64,000 nt of DNA from Candidatus Saccharimonadota bacterium (GTDB lineage: Bacteria; Patescibacteriota; Saccharimonadia; Saccharimonadales; Saccharimonadaceae). The notes under the pieces were generated by a model that was not told the origin of the DNA, made no database searches, and saw nothing but the letters and a program-made list of their open reading frames with translations. The position numbers were made by a program, and so were the translations under genes. Position 1 is the first letter of the stretch. The number at the start of each line of letters is the position of its first letter. The DNA lies in assembly GCA_017460105.1 (NCBI GenBank), contig JAFUBS010000002.1:20723-84722 (forward strand). The letters run 5' to 3'. This document shows positions 1 through 8,955 of the stretch, in pieces.

Positions 1-1093
1 CCATGTCTTCTACGCTGGGGCTGTTTGCGAGGATGTATCCGCCGTGCGGGACGATTTCTTTCATGTCTGGGTCGACGAACATGACTGGCACGCCAGCAGA
101 TTCTGCTTCAACCAGAGTGGAGCCGAAAGTGTCAAAATTATACGATACTAGCACGTCCAGATGGCTATCTAAAATACGGTGATATACCGCCTCGAAGTCT
201 GTATTACCGTGAAAAATTACGTTCATATCGTGAAATCTGGCGTAGCGCCTGGCACGATAATAGTCTCCGCCGCCGCCATAGATGTCCAAACGATAGCCAT
301 CCGGGATACGACTGAGCGCCCGAAGGAACGGCATCATGCGTTTTTCGGCGGAAATACGGCTATGCCAGACAATATGAAGGTCTTCGCGGCTCGGCTCAAA
401 AGTTTTGGGCTTGAGTTTTTTGACAAAAAGGCGGTCTAGAACGCCATTCGGTATCACCTCGACGCGGCGCTTGACACCATAGTGGATGAGTTTTTGGCGA
501 AAATGCGCGGACGGCGTAATAACGAGATCGGCGCAGTTGGCGTGATTCACCATCATCCGCCACATATTAACGGCCGCAATATTATTGGCTAGATAGTGGT
601 CGCGATGAATCTTGGTGCGATGCGGAAGGTAAATTTCATGAAAAAGATTTAGCGCCACTGCGACCAGCGAACGAAAACCCCACGGAATGATATTCTGCTC
701 GCCCATATCTTCGCGGCCGTGCATGACTTGGACGGAGGGGATGTTGAATTGGTAGGCTAGGCGAAGGCCAGCAATAGAGCAACCCGCTTCGTAATGAATG
801 TAAAAGATGTCAAAATCTTTGATTTCTGGATGATTGCTGTAAATCCATTTTTCTACGATGGCGGGACGACGCGCGATTGGCGTAAGTCCGCGAAAAAGGA
901 ATTTGCAACTAGGCACTGGAAAGATGTTGTGCTTCGCGAGTTCGGCTCTTTCTTCGGCAGAACGCGGATAAGAACTGGAGAATACGTAGACGGTGTGGCC
1001 ACGATTCTCGAGCTCGGTTTTTTGAGCGTTAATCGTAGTCGTGATGCCTCCCGTCAAATCTAGATAGCAATCCGTGAAAAACGCTATTTTCAT
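1..1093 (-). CDS. Glycosyltransferase, GT4-like (C-terminus outside window)
   Basis: Open frame of 364 codons running off the left edge, so the C-terminus is missing. The N-terminus (MKIAFFTDCYLDLTGG) has the Rossmann strand and Gly-Gly turn typical of GT-B glycosyltransferases. The second half has SRISAEKR and, further on, FDTFGSTLVEAESAG, which matches the donor-binding E-x7-E region of GT4 enzymes with Asp for the first Glu. Such enzymes move a sugar from a nucleotide donor to a lipid or glycan acceptor at the inner membrane face; the substrate cannot be read here. TATAAT on the minus strand at 1100-1105 lies 6 bases before the ATG, so the mRNA is probably leaderless. It diverges from metK. 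Confidence 0.85.
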   Translation of the reverse strand, partial: MKIAFFTDCYLDLTGGITTTINAQKTELENRGHTVYVFSSSYPRSAEERAELAKHNIFPVPSCKFLFRGLTPIARRPAIVEKWIYSNHPEIKDFDIFYIHYEAGCSIAGLRLAYQFNIPSVQVMHGREDMGEQNIIPWGFRSLVAVALNLFHEIYLPHRTKIHRDHYLANNIAAVNMWRMMVNHANCADLVITPSAHFRQKLIHYGVKRRVEVIPNGVLDRLFVKKLKPKTFEPSREDLHIVWHSRISAEKRMMPFLRALSRIPDGYRLDIYGGGGDYYRARRYARFHDMNVIFHGNTDFEAVYHRILDSHLDVLVSYNFDTFGSTLVEAESAGVPVMFVDPDMKEIVPHGGYILANSPSVEDM

Positions 1094-1130
1094 ATTTATA
1101 TTATATGATATAATCGGAATATTAACAAAT

Positions 1131-1222
1131 TAATATCAAGAAATGGGATAGGGAACGGCCCTGTGACCCCATACCAACCTACTATCAGCAAGGTGGTAAT
1201 TCCGACCAGAAAGGAAAGATAT
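1131..1222 (+). promoter_or_regulatory. SAM-I-type riboswitch overlapping the metK start
   Basis: The leader carries the SAM-I core in order: TATCAAGAAATGGG, GGGAACGGCCC, TGACCCCAT, CCAACCT, then AAGGTGGTAATTCC. P2 pairs ATGGG with CCCAT, and P3/P4 follow as in the family. The P1 strand ATATC (1133-1137) can pair with GATAT (1218-1222), which contains the first two bases of the metK ATG and lies just after the AAAGGAAA ribosome site. SAM binding should therefore hide the start of translation rather than form a terminator. A likely -10 (TATAAT, 1109-1114) lies just upstream. The family call is confident; the translational mechanism is inferred. Confidence 0.85.
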
Positions 1223-2186
1223 GTTCTACAGAACAGCGGAGAGCGTTTCTCCAAAACACCCAGATAAACTTTGCGATCAGATTAGCGATGCTATTCTTGA
1301 TGCATATTTGAGCGCCGACCCACAGGCTCGCGTAGCAGCCGAGACTTGCGGAGGGCACGGCGTAGTATTTGTAACGGGCGAAATTACATCTACGGCAGAC
1401 GACGTGGATATTCCGGCAATTGTCCACAGAATTGCTGGGGACGATATTGAGGTACATACCAAAGTAGTAAAGCAGTCGCCAGAAATCGCGGCCGGCGTAG
1501 ACACTGGTGGTGCGGGCGATCAGGGAATCATGATCGGTTACGCCTGCGACGAGACGCCAGAGTTATTACCACTTGAGGTGGTTTTATCGCGTCGCTTGAA
1601 CCAATATATTTTTGAAAAATATCCGTATGACGGCAAGACACAAATTACGATTGCGCCAGACGGAACGATTGACTCTATTGTGGCAAGTTTCCAGAATGTA
1701 CCACATGACGAGTTGGAGAAATTGGTGCGCGAGTTTATCTCTGAGAATAGCTTAACAGGAAAACTGGAACTGCATATCAACCCGGCAGGGGACTGGAACC
1801 AAGGTGGCTTTGATGCCGATACTGGGCTCACTGGGCGCAAATTAATTGTAGATAATTACGGTCCACGCGTAGCGATTGGTGGTGGCTGTTATTCGGGTAA
1901 GGATGCAACCAAGGTGGACCGCTCAGCTGCCTACATGGCGCGAAGAATTGCAGTGGACTATTTGCGAAAACGTCATGCGCACGAAGTATTGGTGCGACTA
2001 GCCTACGCGATTGGTTACGCCGAGCCGCTAGAGAAGACTGTGATTGTTGATGGCGTTGCGGAGGAAATTGAAGGCTACGATTTGACACCAGCTGGTATCA
2101 TCAAGTATTTAGACCTTCGCCGCCCAATTTATGAGCAAACTGCCCGCTATGGTCATTATGGCGAAGGGTTTGGGTGGGATAAATAG
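1221..2186 (+). CDS. metK: S-adenosylmethionine synthetase
   Basis: Makes S-adenosylmethionine from ATP and methionine in the cytoplasm. HPDK at residues 13-16, GAGDQGIM at 97-104 and the phosphate-binding GGGCYSGKDATKVDRSAAY at 220-238 are all intact and in the normal order. At 321 residues it is clearly shorter than the usual 380-400; loops and the C-terminal part are trimmed, but nothing suggests a pseudogene. The start follows AAGGAAAG by a few bases and is embedded in the riboswitch P1 helix, so product level should feed back on translation. A strong terminator follows. Confidence 0.95.
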   Translation: MFYRTAESVSPKHPDKLCDQISDAILDAYLSADPQARVAAETCGGHGVVFVTGEITSTADDVDIPAIVHRIAGDDIEVHTKVVKQSPEIAAGVDTGGAGDQGIMIGYACDETPELLPLEVVLSRRLNQYIFEKYPYDGKTQITIAPDGTIDSIVASFQNVPHDELEKLVREFISENSLTGKLELHINPAGDWNQGGFDADTGLTGRKLIVDNYGPRVAIGGGCYSGKDATKVDRSAAYMARRIAVDYLRKRHAHEVLVRLAYAIGYAEPLEKTVIVDGVAEEIEGYDLTPAGIIKYLDLRRPIYEQTARYGHYGEGFGWDK

Positions 2187-2191
2187 ACCAC

Positions 2192-2221
2192 AAAAAATGA
2201 CCCCTTCGGGGGTTATTTTTT
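2192..2221 (+). terminator. Terminator after metK
   Basis: ATGACCCC, TTCG loop, GGGGTTAT, flanked by A and T runs. It is a typical intrinsic terminator right after the metK stop. Confidence 0.85.
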
Positions 2222-2301
2222 CTGGTCTCGCTTTGCGGACCAGTGGGCGTCAGCTCGCAAAAGAAAAAGCAAGACTTTTTCTTTTGTCTCGCTTCCTGCA
2301 C
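2222..2301. repeat. Inverted-repeat segment beside tRNA-Leu
   Basis: Two nested hairpins: CTGGTC/GACCAG at 2222-2243, and a perfect 12-bp pair CAAAAGAAAAAG/CTTTTTCTTTTG inside CAGTG/CACTG flanks. No gene is visible. It may act as the 3' terminator of the minus-strand tRNA-Leu or be another palindromic insertion. Confidence 0.5.
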
Positions 2302-2388
2302 TGGTGGGCGAGAAGGGACTTGAACCCTTACTCCATTGCTGGAACCAGATTTTGAGTCTAGCGCGTCTACCAGTTCCGCCACTCGCCC
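2302..2388 (-). tRNA. tRNA-Leu (CAA)
   Basis: Acceptor GGGCGAG pairs with CTCGCCC. The anticodon stem CTAGA/TCTGG encloses the loop CTCAAAA with anticodon CAA. A long variable arm and the GGTTCAAGTCC T-arm are present, as in class II tRNA-Leu. ACC plus A (CCA end) is encoded in the DNA. Confidence 0.95.
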
Positions 2389-2436
2389 ATTGGTACTATT
2401 TTACCATATTTTGGGATTTTATGCTATAATAATTCT

Positions 2437-3663
2437 ATGGATTCAAATACCGGTGGGCAATCTTCATCCGACTTGCAACGCCAAGCCGCAGCTCAGATCG
2501 CCAGACGCAAAGTCTTAGAGGCGTATAATAAGTCTGTCGCCAAAAAGAACGCCGACAAAGGCGCACATACTAGCGATACGGCACATCTAAAAAGCGCTCC
2601 GGTAGAGAAAAAAATCAATTCTGAATCTTGGAAGCAATATCATTCCGCATGGCAGAATTACTATCAAAAGTATTATAGCGAATATTATTCCAACGCTGCG
2701 CGCGATTATATCGCAAAAGAAAAGCTAAAAGCCGAGCGCGCCAGACTGGAAGAAGAGGAGATATCATCGGCACTAGCCAGCGCTGGCAAGGCCACCAGTG
2801 ATAAAACCGGACTGAATCTCGCCCAAGGGGGCGCGCAAAGATCTTCCGCATCAGGGAAGGAAGATATGAGCGAGGTACGAGCATTTCTTCGCAAACGCAT
2901 TCGTGCGAAGGCCACCGATAATGCCAAGATTGGCAGAAAATTCCGCAAATTTATTCCTTTGCTTGCTGGGCTCGCGGTAGTACTTGTGATACTATTTTTG
3001 CAGTATAACCGTTTGATTTTCGCGCCGCTAATGGCGTATGTGTCGCCTGGTAATGCTCCGGCCTCAGAAATAGAGGCGATTGACCCGACTATTTCTAAAC
3101 CAGTATCGGCTGACCCACGTCTAATTATCCCGAAGCTGAATATCGATGTGCCAATTCGTTTTGATATAGCCGTAACCGACATTATGGCAGCAATGAACAA
3201 CGGCGTGGCGCACTATCGCATCAATGGCGCGAGCGCCTATCCTGGAGAAATCGGCAATTTTATCATTACGGGGCACTCGGCGGGTGATGTCTATAGTTCT
3301 AATCCTTATAAATACATTTTCTCTGGGTTGGAGCGCCTAGAAGACGGTGATCTCATCTACGTCAATTACAATTCGGTGCGCTACACATACAAAGTAATCA
3401 AGAAAGAGGTTGTCGAACCATCCGATGTGGCAGCGTTAATAGTCCAGACCGACAAACCATTGATTACCTTAGTCACTTGTACGCCACTTGGGACATCACG
3501 CTATCGCCTACTTGTGACTGGCGAGCAGATTTCGCCTAGCTATGAGAACGCCTCGCAACCGTCTATCGACGATGCGACACCAGTGATCGACAGTGGGATG
3601 GAGCTACCGTCCAACGAGCCATCATTCTTTGAGAGAATCTGGAATTTCTTGACCGGGCAATAA
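2437..3663 (+). CDS. Sortase family transpeptidase
   Basis: A 408-residue membrane-anchored sortase. Residues 1-150 are polar, rich in Tyr, Lys and Ala, and likely coiled coil; a membrane helix lies near 172-190. The sortase barrel follows from about 227, with catalytic His280 in TGHSAGD, Cys348 in TLVTCTPLG and an Arg at 355/357. Sortases cleave sorting signals and join surface proteins to cell-wall or pilin acceptors. The position of the helix puts the catalytic domain outside the cell. The start is set by TGCTATAAT (2422-2430) 6 bases before the ATG, giving a leaderless mRNA. Substrates may include secreted proteins such as those at 7951 and 12088, but neither has a classical LPxTG. Confidence 0.9.
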   Translation: MDSNTGGQSSSDLQRQAAAQIARRKVLEAYNKSVAKKNADKGAHTSDTAHLKSAPVEKKINSESWKQYHSAWQNYYQKYYSEYYSNAARDYIAKEKLKAERARLEEEEISSALASAGKATSDKTGLNLAQGGAQRSSASGKEDMSEVRAFLRKRIRAKATDNAKIGRKFRKFIPLLAGLAVVLVILFLQYNRLIFAPLMAYVSPGNAPASEIEAIDPTISKPVSADPRLIIPKLNIDVPIRFDIAVTDIMAAMNNGVAHYRINGASAYPGEIGNFIITGHSAGDVYSSNPYKYIFSGLERLEDGDLIYVNYNSVRYTYKVIKKEVVEPSDVAALIVQTDKPLITLVTCTPLGTSRYRLLVTGEQISPSYENASQPSIDDATPVIDSGMELPSNEPSFFERIWNFLTGQ

Positions 3664-3670
3664 AGTCAAA

Positions 3671-5116
3671 TTATTTTGCGATAATCTCACGAACTAGGCT
3701 GCCATCAGAGAAATAGTACAACCATTTGTCGCTCGTAATCGTGACCGGGAAATGCGAAGAGACGTTGCTTGATAATTGACGTCCGTTCTGGCCATCGAAA
3801 TCGTATACCGTAAGTGTGCCGTCGGCGACCGAATAAATCATATTGTCATCTAGCCAACCAAAAGATGGACTCGTGGCTTGCCATTCGCGAACCGCCATCG
3901 CTTCCATGTCCAGTGTAGCAATCTGCGCATCTCTACTCATAGTGACGAAGTTGCCATCACGGCCAACTTTCATCGTGGCTGGCGAAAAAGTCAAATTGGA
4001 TGACAAAACCTCCTTAAATTCATCTTTTTTATACAACTTTATGTTGGCGTCGGATAAGACCGAAATGTATTTATCGTCATAAAACTTGCTAATAGTCACC
4101 TTGGCTGGCGCCTCTAATTCTGAAAGCGTGGTAGCCTCAGAATCGCCGAGCCTAACGAGACCCAGATAATATGGCGCTGGTGTGGCTGTATTAGTAGATT
4201 CATTTTCATCGTTGGTAGGTGACGAAGATGCTGGTACATAATCGGCAACAAAGACAATTTCGGACTCAAAATGGTCGAAACTGTGAATCTTTTCCACTAG
4301 GATTGCGGAAATTTGCCTACTACTTAGGTCGATTTTATGTAAATTGCCATCCCGTACGGCAAGTAGAGTACTAGCAGAACTATCGAAGATTTTTATCTGG
4401 TCAAAATTCGCTGCAAAAGTGCGCGTAATATTGACGCTATTCTTAGGGTCTCTGATGTCTAAAATCACCCATTCGAACGCGTCATTATATTTTACTTTAA
4501 AGAGGATATGTTCGCTATTGCCATCCCAATCGGCGGAAATAATCTCACCGGTAAACAATTTACTATTTTCGCTGTCCCCAGTGCCAGGAAACACTTTGGA
4601 TATATCTATACTTCTTGGCTCTAGCTTGTTGTTCTCTAGGTTAATAAGCTTCCAGTCGGTAGTGGCGTTTGCTATCAGCATGCGATTGCGATTAGGCGAT
4701 ACCGTGGCAAAAGTGGCCGCAGTGACGTCTAGAACCTTCTCTTTCGTGCGGTCTTTCAGGAAGAGTCGCGGATAATGAATACCATAAAGCAGACCCTCTT
4801 TGACATTAATGGTTTTTGACCAGGAATCATATTCGTCTTTTGTGAGGACAATGGTATGCTCGCCAGCAGTAAGAACCTTGCTGGTGTTGGTGCGCTGCAG
4901 CCATGAAGATTCACCATCTATGGTGACGCTAGCGCCAGTAGGGAAAGAAGATACTTGCAGTAAACCTTGCCGTTCTACCTCAAAGTCTGAGTTTAGCCAA
5001 TATCCAGAAACTAGAAAAACTAGCACACAGACCGTGGCGATTACCGCAAGGAGCATAATTATTTCAGAAATGATGACGCGACGGCTTTGGCGACGCGCAC
5101 GCTCTTCTTGATTCAT
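3671..5116 (-). CDS. PEGA-domain membrane protein
   Basis: 481 residues. An N-terminal membrane helix (about 14-36) is followed by a PEGA domain (about 50-120) with VSSFPTGASVTIDGE and LTAGEHTIVL, the usual surface-exposed beta module. The rest reads as repeated beta strands in a propeller-like pattern (for example FATVSPNRNRMLIANATT and SFGWLDDNMIYSVADG). Probably an extracytoplasmic binding or scaffold protein; no enzyme motif is seen. It converges with the sortase gene, 7 bases apart. TGTTATAAT lies 6 bases before the ATG (minus-strand -10 at 5123-5128), implying a leaderless message. Confidence 0.75.
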   Translation of the reverse strand: MNQEERARRQSRRVIISEIIMLLAVIATVCVLVFLVSGYWLNSDFEVERQGLLQVSSFPTGASVTIDGESSWLQRTNTSKVLTAGEHTIVLTKDEYDSWSKTINVKEGLLYGIHYPRLFLKDRTKEKVLDVTAATFATVSPNRNRMLIANATTDWKLINLENNKLEPRSIDISKVFPGTGDSENSKLFTGEIISADWDGNSEHILFKVKYNDAFEWVILDIRDPKNSVNITRTFAANFDQIKIFDSSASTLLAVRDGNLHKIDLSSRQISAILVEKIHSFDHFESEIVFVADYVPASSSPTNDENESTNTATPAPYYLGLVRLGDSEATTLSELEAPAKVTISKFYDDKYISVLSDANIKLYKKDEFKEVLSSNLTFSPATMKVGRDGNFVTMSRDAQIATLDMEAMAVREWQATSPSFGWLDDNMIYSVADGTLTVYDFDGQNGRQLSSNVSSHFPVTITSDKWLYYFSDGSLVREIIAK

Positions 5117-5208
5117 ATGTATATTATAACATATTTTTTGTGCGATTTTGCTCTTGCTTTTTCCAAAATACTTGTGTATTATAGTATTAATATGAAAGCG
5201 AGGAGCTA

Positions 5209-6375
5209 ATGCAAAAAACCCAGAGCGAACAGATTAGTACTACAGCGCACCGCAAGGTGGCTTCTACTCCATACAAGAGTCGCAAGAATATGAAGCGTCC
5301 TACACTCGGGGAGATGCGCAGCAGTCAGACACAGAATATGAGCCAGACTCCCGCGACGGCTAAGGCTCCGGCGCAGAAAATCACCGTGCAAAAGATCACC
5401 GTACAGAAGGCTCCGATTAAACAAGCTCAGATGCAACAGGCATCAGCACAGCATGTTCAGACTCAACAAGCGCCAGCACAACAAGTTCAGGCTCAGCAAG
5501 CTCAAATGCAACACGCGTCGGCGCAACAGGCTCAGACACAATCGGCCCCAATGCAGCAAGCTCAGATGCCACAAGCACAAATGCAACAGACCCCGATGCA
5601 GCAGGCGCCTAAACAGCAGATTTATCCTCAGAAGACACCTCTACATCTAGCAATTCAGAAAATGAGTAGTACCAAGGCTCAGCAGGCTGGGATGATGCAG
5701 AAGTCTGAGAGTCAGACTGCTCAGTCCACTGTTTCGATGGTAAATATGGCCGGAATACACGAGAGAATGAGACAGCGTGCTCAGCAAATGCAAATGAAGC
5801 AGCAAAAACAGACTGCCAAGCAGGTAAAGCAGCAGGAGATTCAGAAGGCGCTGAAGGCGGCGTCTGCCACGCCAAAACAGAAGAAGACCAAAAAGTCTGA
5901 CGTCAAATTCCATTTTGGATTTGGCAGGGTAATGCTCGCTTTTGCGTGTGCTGCGGTAGCAGTTTTTGCGATTGTCTATTTTGTGAATCTAAATTCACCA
6001 GATATTTCGCTTAAAGTTGCTGCGATGCAGACTGGGATTGAAGCCTCATATCCTTCCTATATCCCACGTGACTTTAGTCTATCCGATATCACATCCGAGA
6101 ATGGTAGAGTTACTTTGAACTTCTCTAATTCTGCGACTGGCGATGCATATACGATCGTTGAAGAGAAATCTTCCTGGGATTCTAACGCTCTTCTTTCTAA
6201 TTACGTCAAGAAGACTTACGGTGAAGACTACACGACGATTCGTGAGAATGGGCTCACTATCTACATCCATAATAGCGATGCTACTTGGGTAAATGGCGGC
6301 GTCGTATATAAATTACAGTGCAAGTCTGGTAGCCTCACCAAGAAGCAGTTGCGCGCGATTGCCGTATCGCTTTAG
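5209..6375 (+). CDS. Gln-rich membrane protein with a DUF4367-like C-terminal domain
   Basis: 388 residues. About residues 55-145 are a low-complexity tract built on QQAQMQQAP-like units. A basic stretch and one membrane helix (about 241-260) follow. The outer domain (about 275-388) has the pattern of DUF4367 domains: SYPSYIPRDFSLSDI, then NGLTIYIHN, then GGVVYKLQCKSG and a terminal helix. A GAGGAG ribosome site precedes the ATG, and a TATTAT box lies about 30 bases upstream. Role unknown; possibly an envelope sensor. The Gln tract is encoded by near-identical CAG/CAA repeats and could vary in length. Confidence 0.65.
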   Translation: MQKTQSEQISTTAHRKVASTPYKSRKNMKRPTLGEMRSSQTQNMSQTPATAKAPAQKITVQKITVQKAPIKQAQMQQASAQHVQTQQAPAQQVQAQQAQMQHASAQQAQTQSAPMQQAQMPQAQMQQTPMQQAPKQQIYPQKTPLHLAIQKMSSTKAQQAGMMQKSESQTAQSTVSMVNMAGIHERMRQRAQQMQMKQQKQTAKQVKQQEIQKALKAASATPKQKKTKKSDVKFHFGFGRVMLAFACAAVAVFAIVYFVNLNSPDISLKVAAMQTGIEASYPSYIPRDFSLSDITSENGRVTLNFSNSATGDAYTIVEEKSSWDSNALLSNYVKKTYGEDYTTIRENGLTIYIHNSDATWVNGGVVYKLQCKSGSLTKKQLRAIAVSL

Positions 6376-6455
6376 ATTGACAATGTTTGCTAAATGTGAT
6401 ATAATATAAGTATAAGATGTTTATTTTTCTCTTGTGAAGTGGTATAATGGTCGGT

Positions 6456-7898
6456 ATGAAAAAGGCTATTACTCGTTTTGCGCCGAGCCCAACTGGTTAT
6501 ATTCATATTGGGAACGTGCGTTCTGCTATTTATCCATATTTAATTGCACGTCAGACTGGCGGCAAAATGATTTTGCGTATCGAGGATACTGACCGCGAGC
6601 GTTATGTGGAGGGAGCGACAGAATTAATCGAAGACACACTCAAATGGCTGGGACTAGAGTGGGACGAGGGGCCAATCATCGGTGGGCCAAATGGACCATA
6701 CTTCCAAAGCGAGCGACTAGACGTCTATCATGCTTGGGTGAAGAAACTGCTAGACAGTGGCCGTGCATATGCTGATCCGACCCCGCCAGAGAAGATTGAC
6801 GAGTATCGCCGCGAATGTAACGAAAAGAAGATTCCCTTTCTCTATCGCAATTATCGCCCAGAGAACCCACCAAAATGGGAACCAGGCATGCCAATCCGCT
6901 TTAAGGCAGACCCGAAGGAGCGTGAATGGGTAGATGCAGTGATGGGAGAGATGAAGGCTGGCCCAGAGGTGCAGGACGATATTATTTTGATCAAGAAGGA
7001 CGGCTACCCGACTTACAATTTCGCACATATTGTGGATGACGCAGAGATGGGCGTGACGCACGTAATGCGTGGCGTAGAATACCTTTCTAGTACGCCGAAT
7101 TATCTCGCAATTTATGAGGCGTTAGGGCTGGAGAGGCCAGTCCTCGTGTCTTTGCCGCATATCTTGGCGCCACAGGGAAATAAGAAACTCGGCAAGCGCG
7201 ATGGAGCAAAGTCTGTTACGGAATATCGTGACGACGGAGTACTCGCCGAGGCAATGCTAAACTATCTCGCATGCCTAGGCTGGAACGATGGGACCGAGCA
7301 AGAGATGTATACCAAGGACGAGCTAATCGAGAGATTTTCTTTGGACCGCATCCAGACGTCTGGAGCGAGATACGACGAGACTAAGTTACTCTGGATGAAT
7401 GGACAGTGGATTCGGAGGATTTTTGACGAACAGGGTGCACACGCACTGTACGACAGGACTGCAGGATTCTGGCCAGAAGAGTCAGATACTTACCCAGAAG
7501 AGTACCGTATCAAAGTATTATCTATTATATATGATCGCCTAAAGACGCTCTCGGACCTTCGTGAGATGACGACGTATTTCTTCAAAGATCCGACAATCAA
7601 TACCGATACGATAAAAACCAACAAGTTCCTAAAAAAGCTATCTGAGGCAGAACTGGAAGACTTGCTGAAAAAGTCTATCAGTAAGCTGTCTAGTGTTGAC
7701 GAATGGGACGAGGAACGGTTGCAAGCGGCACTAAATGAATTGCTCGCTGAGACCGGCAGGAAGCCAGCGGAGTTATTCAGCTTGATAAGAATAGCAGTGT
7801 CTTTCGCACCTTTTAGTCCGGCATTGAATCTGACGCTAAACGTGCTCGGCCGAGAGACTAGCCTAGCCAGGCTAAACGCCGTTGCGGCAGCAATATAA
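6456..7898 (+). CDS. gltX: Glutamyl-tRNA synthetase
   Basis: Charges tRNA-Glu. The class I signature is PSPTGYIHIGN at residues 10-20 and the KMSKS-type loop is KLGKRDG near 244; the C-terminal helical anticodon-binding part is complete at 480 residues in all. An in-frame ATG at 6447 lies inside the -10 box, so the start is 6456: TGGTATAAT ends at 6448 and leaves 7 bases before ATG, a leaderless arrangement. It converges with the gene at 7951 through a shared terminator. Confidence 0.95.
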   Translation: MKKAITRFAPSPTGYIHIGNVRSAIYPYLIARQTGGKMILRIEDTDRERYVEGATELIEDTLKWLGLEWDEGPIIGGPNGPYFQSERLDVYHAWVKKLLDSGRAYADPTPPEKIDEYRRECNEKKIPFLYRNYRPENPPKWEPGMPIRFKADPKEREWVDAVMGEMKAGPEVQDDIILIKKDGYPTYNFAHIVDDAEMGVTHVMRGVEYLSSTPNYLAIYEALGLERPVLVSLPHILAPQGNKKLGKRDGAKSVTEYRDDGVLAEAMLNYLACLGWNDGTEQEMYTKDELIERFSLDRIQTSGARYDETKLLWMNGQWIRRIFDEQGAHALYDRTAGFWPEESDTYPEEYRIKVLSIIYDRLKTLSDLREMTTYFFKDPTINTDTIKTNKFLKKLSEAELEDLLKKSISKLSSVDEWDEERLQAALNELLAETGRKPAELFSLIRIAVSFAPFSPALNLTLNVLGRETSLARLNAVAAAI

Positions 7899-7913
7899 AG
7901 ACTCACGGCAAAA

Positions 7914-7939
7914 AAATAGACGGGTTGTCCCGTCTATTT
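7914..7939. terminator. Bidirectional terminator between gltX and the surface-protein gene
   Basis: AAATAGACGGG, loop TTGT, CCCGTCTATTT. The arms are symmetrical with A and T tracts on both sides, so it should serve both convergent genes. Confidence 0.85.
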
Positions 7940-7950
7940 GTTGAATCTGA

Positions 7951-8886
7951 TTAGATTTCTTCTTCCTCTTCTTCGTCGTCATCATCCTTCTTGCGCTTCG
8001 CTAGGATGAAGAAGAAGATACCGGTAGCTGCGGCGGTGGCCGATGTGATAGCTAGGCCAGCAGCGAGTGGATTACCAGATACGTTGGTAACACCGTGAGG
8101 GTTGGTATAAGTAGCAGTGGTGTCGCCAGGAGTAATCGTGGTCGTAGTAGTCTTGGTGCCGGTGGCAACTGGTGCAGTCTGAGTGCCAGTGGCGACCTGA
8201 GTATAGACGGTTCTATCGTTGGTACTGTCATAGGTAGGTGTGTCTGGCGTGATTGGCTCGACTGGAGTAGGAGTGTCTGGTACGACTGGATCTTGTGGGT
8301 CTACGTAGCCAGAAACAACGCTAAAGATAACTGTGTTGGCATAAGTACCAGAATCTACGGTAGCATCGGCCTTGGCACCAAAGAAGATGTCTTTGTTTAC
8401 TGTGGCAGGAGCGGTAGGATTCGCAAGGGTGATTAGAGAGGTCTGCATAGCGGAGTAGTTGGCGGTAGAACTACCAGCATCTACATCGTCTAATGAGTAA
8501 CCCCAGTAGTTAGCAGGAAAAGCACCGGCCGTAGAGGCGGACGCTAGTGTAGGAATGATAGAAGTGCTCTTTGATTGATTGACAAGATTGGTCGTGTTCT
8601 TGCTAGCCATGAAAGCAGAGAACCCAGCGTCGTTGTTGGAAGTAACACTCAAACCGACTTTGTTGCGGAGCAGACCGCTATCGCCCGAAAGCGATACATC
8701 GCCACTAGCCCAAGTATCTGGCGTGGTGAGCGACACGGATAATACCTCGTTGATGTTTACTTGAAGTAAAACATCGCTGTTGTCAGCAGCGGAAACTAAG
8801 TTGATAGGAAGTTGTAATGCTAGTATCGAGACCAAAAGCACCGTTAAGGCGATCGATAGATTTGATTTGAGTGTTTTCATGACCAT
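7951..8886 (-). CDS. Secreted surface protein with C-terminal membrane anchor
   Basis: About 311 residues: signal peptide (LSIALTVLLVSILALQLPI), a beta-rich domain, a Pro/Thr-rich stalk with VDPQDPVVPDTPTPVEPITP, a C-terminal hydrophobic helix, and a tail of Lys followed by Asp and Glu. The first domain is paralogous to the N-terminus of the protein at 12088: both share SNN..GFS, IPTLA, a NYWGYSL/NAWGYKL motif, and a FGAKAD/FAAKAD..SGTY segment. Three in-frame ATGs occur; the one at 8886 lies 6 bases after TGTTATAAT and fits the leaderless pattern, with 8880 (MKTLKS) as the alternative. Probably cell-surface exposed; there is no LPxTG before the anchor. Confidence 0.7.
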   Translation of the reverse strand: MVMKTLKSNLSIALTVLLVSILALQLPINLVSAADNSDVLLQVNINEVLSVSLTTPDTWASGDVSLSGDSGLLRNKVGLSVTSNNDAGFSAFMASKNTTNLVNQSKSTSIIPTLASASTAGAFPANYWGYSLDDVDAGSSTANYSAMQTSLITLANPTAPATVNKDIFFGAKADATVDSGTYANTVIFSVVSGYVDPQDPVVPDTPTPVEPITPDTPTYDSTNDRTVYTQVATGTQTAPVATGTKTTTTTITPGDTTATYTNPHGVTNVSGNPLAAGLAITSATAAATGIFFFILAKRKKDDDDEEEEEEI

Positions 8887-8955
8887 AACCATATTATAAC
8901 ACAACCATTTTTAATTTGTGGTAAAATAAATATAAGTAATTTAAGGAAAAATTAG

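Noticed and set aside
1221..2186. metK as a truncated pseudogene
   Set aside because: All signature motifs are present in order, the stop is followed by a good terminator, and a riboswitch is maintained.
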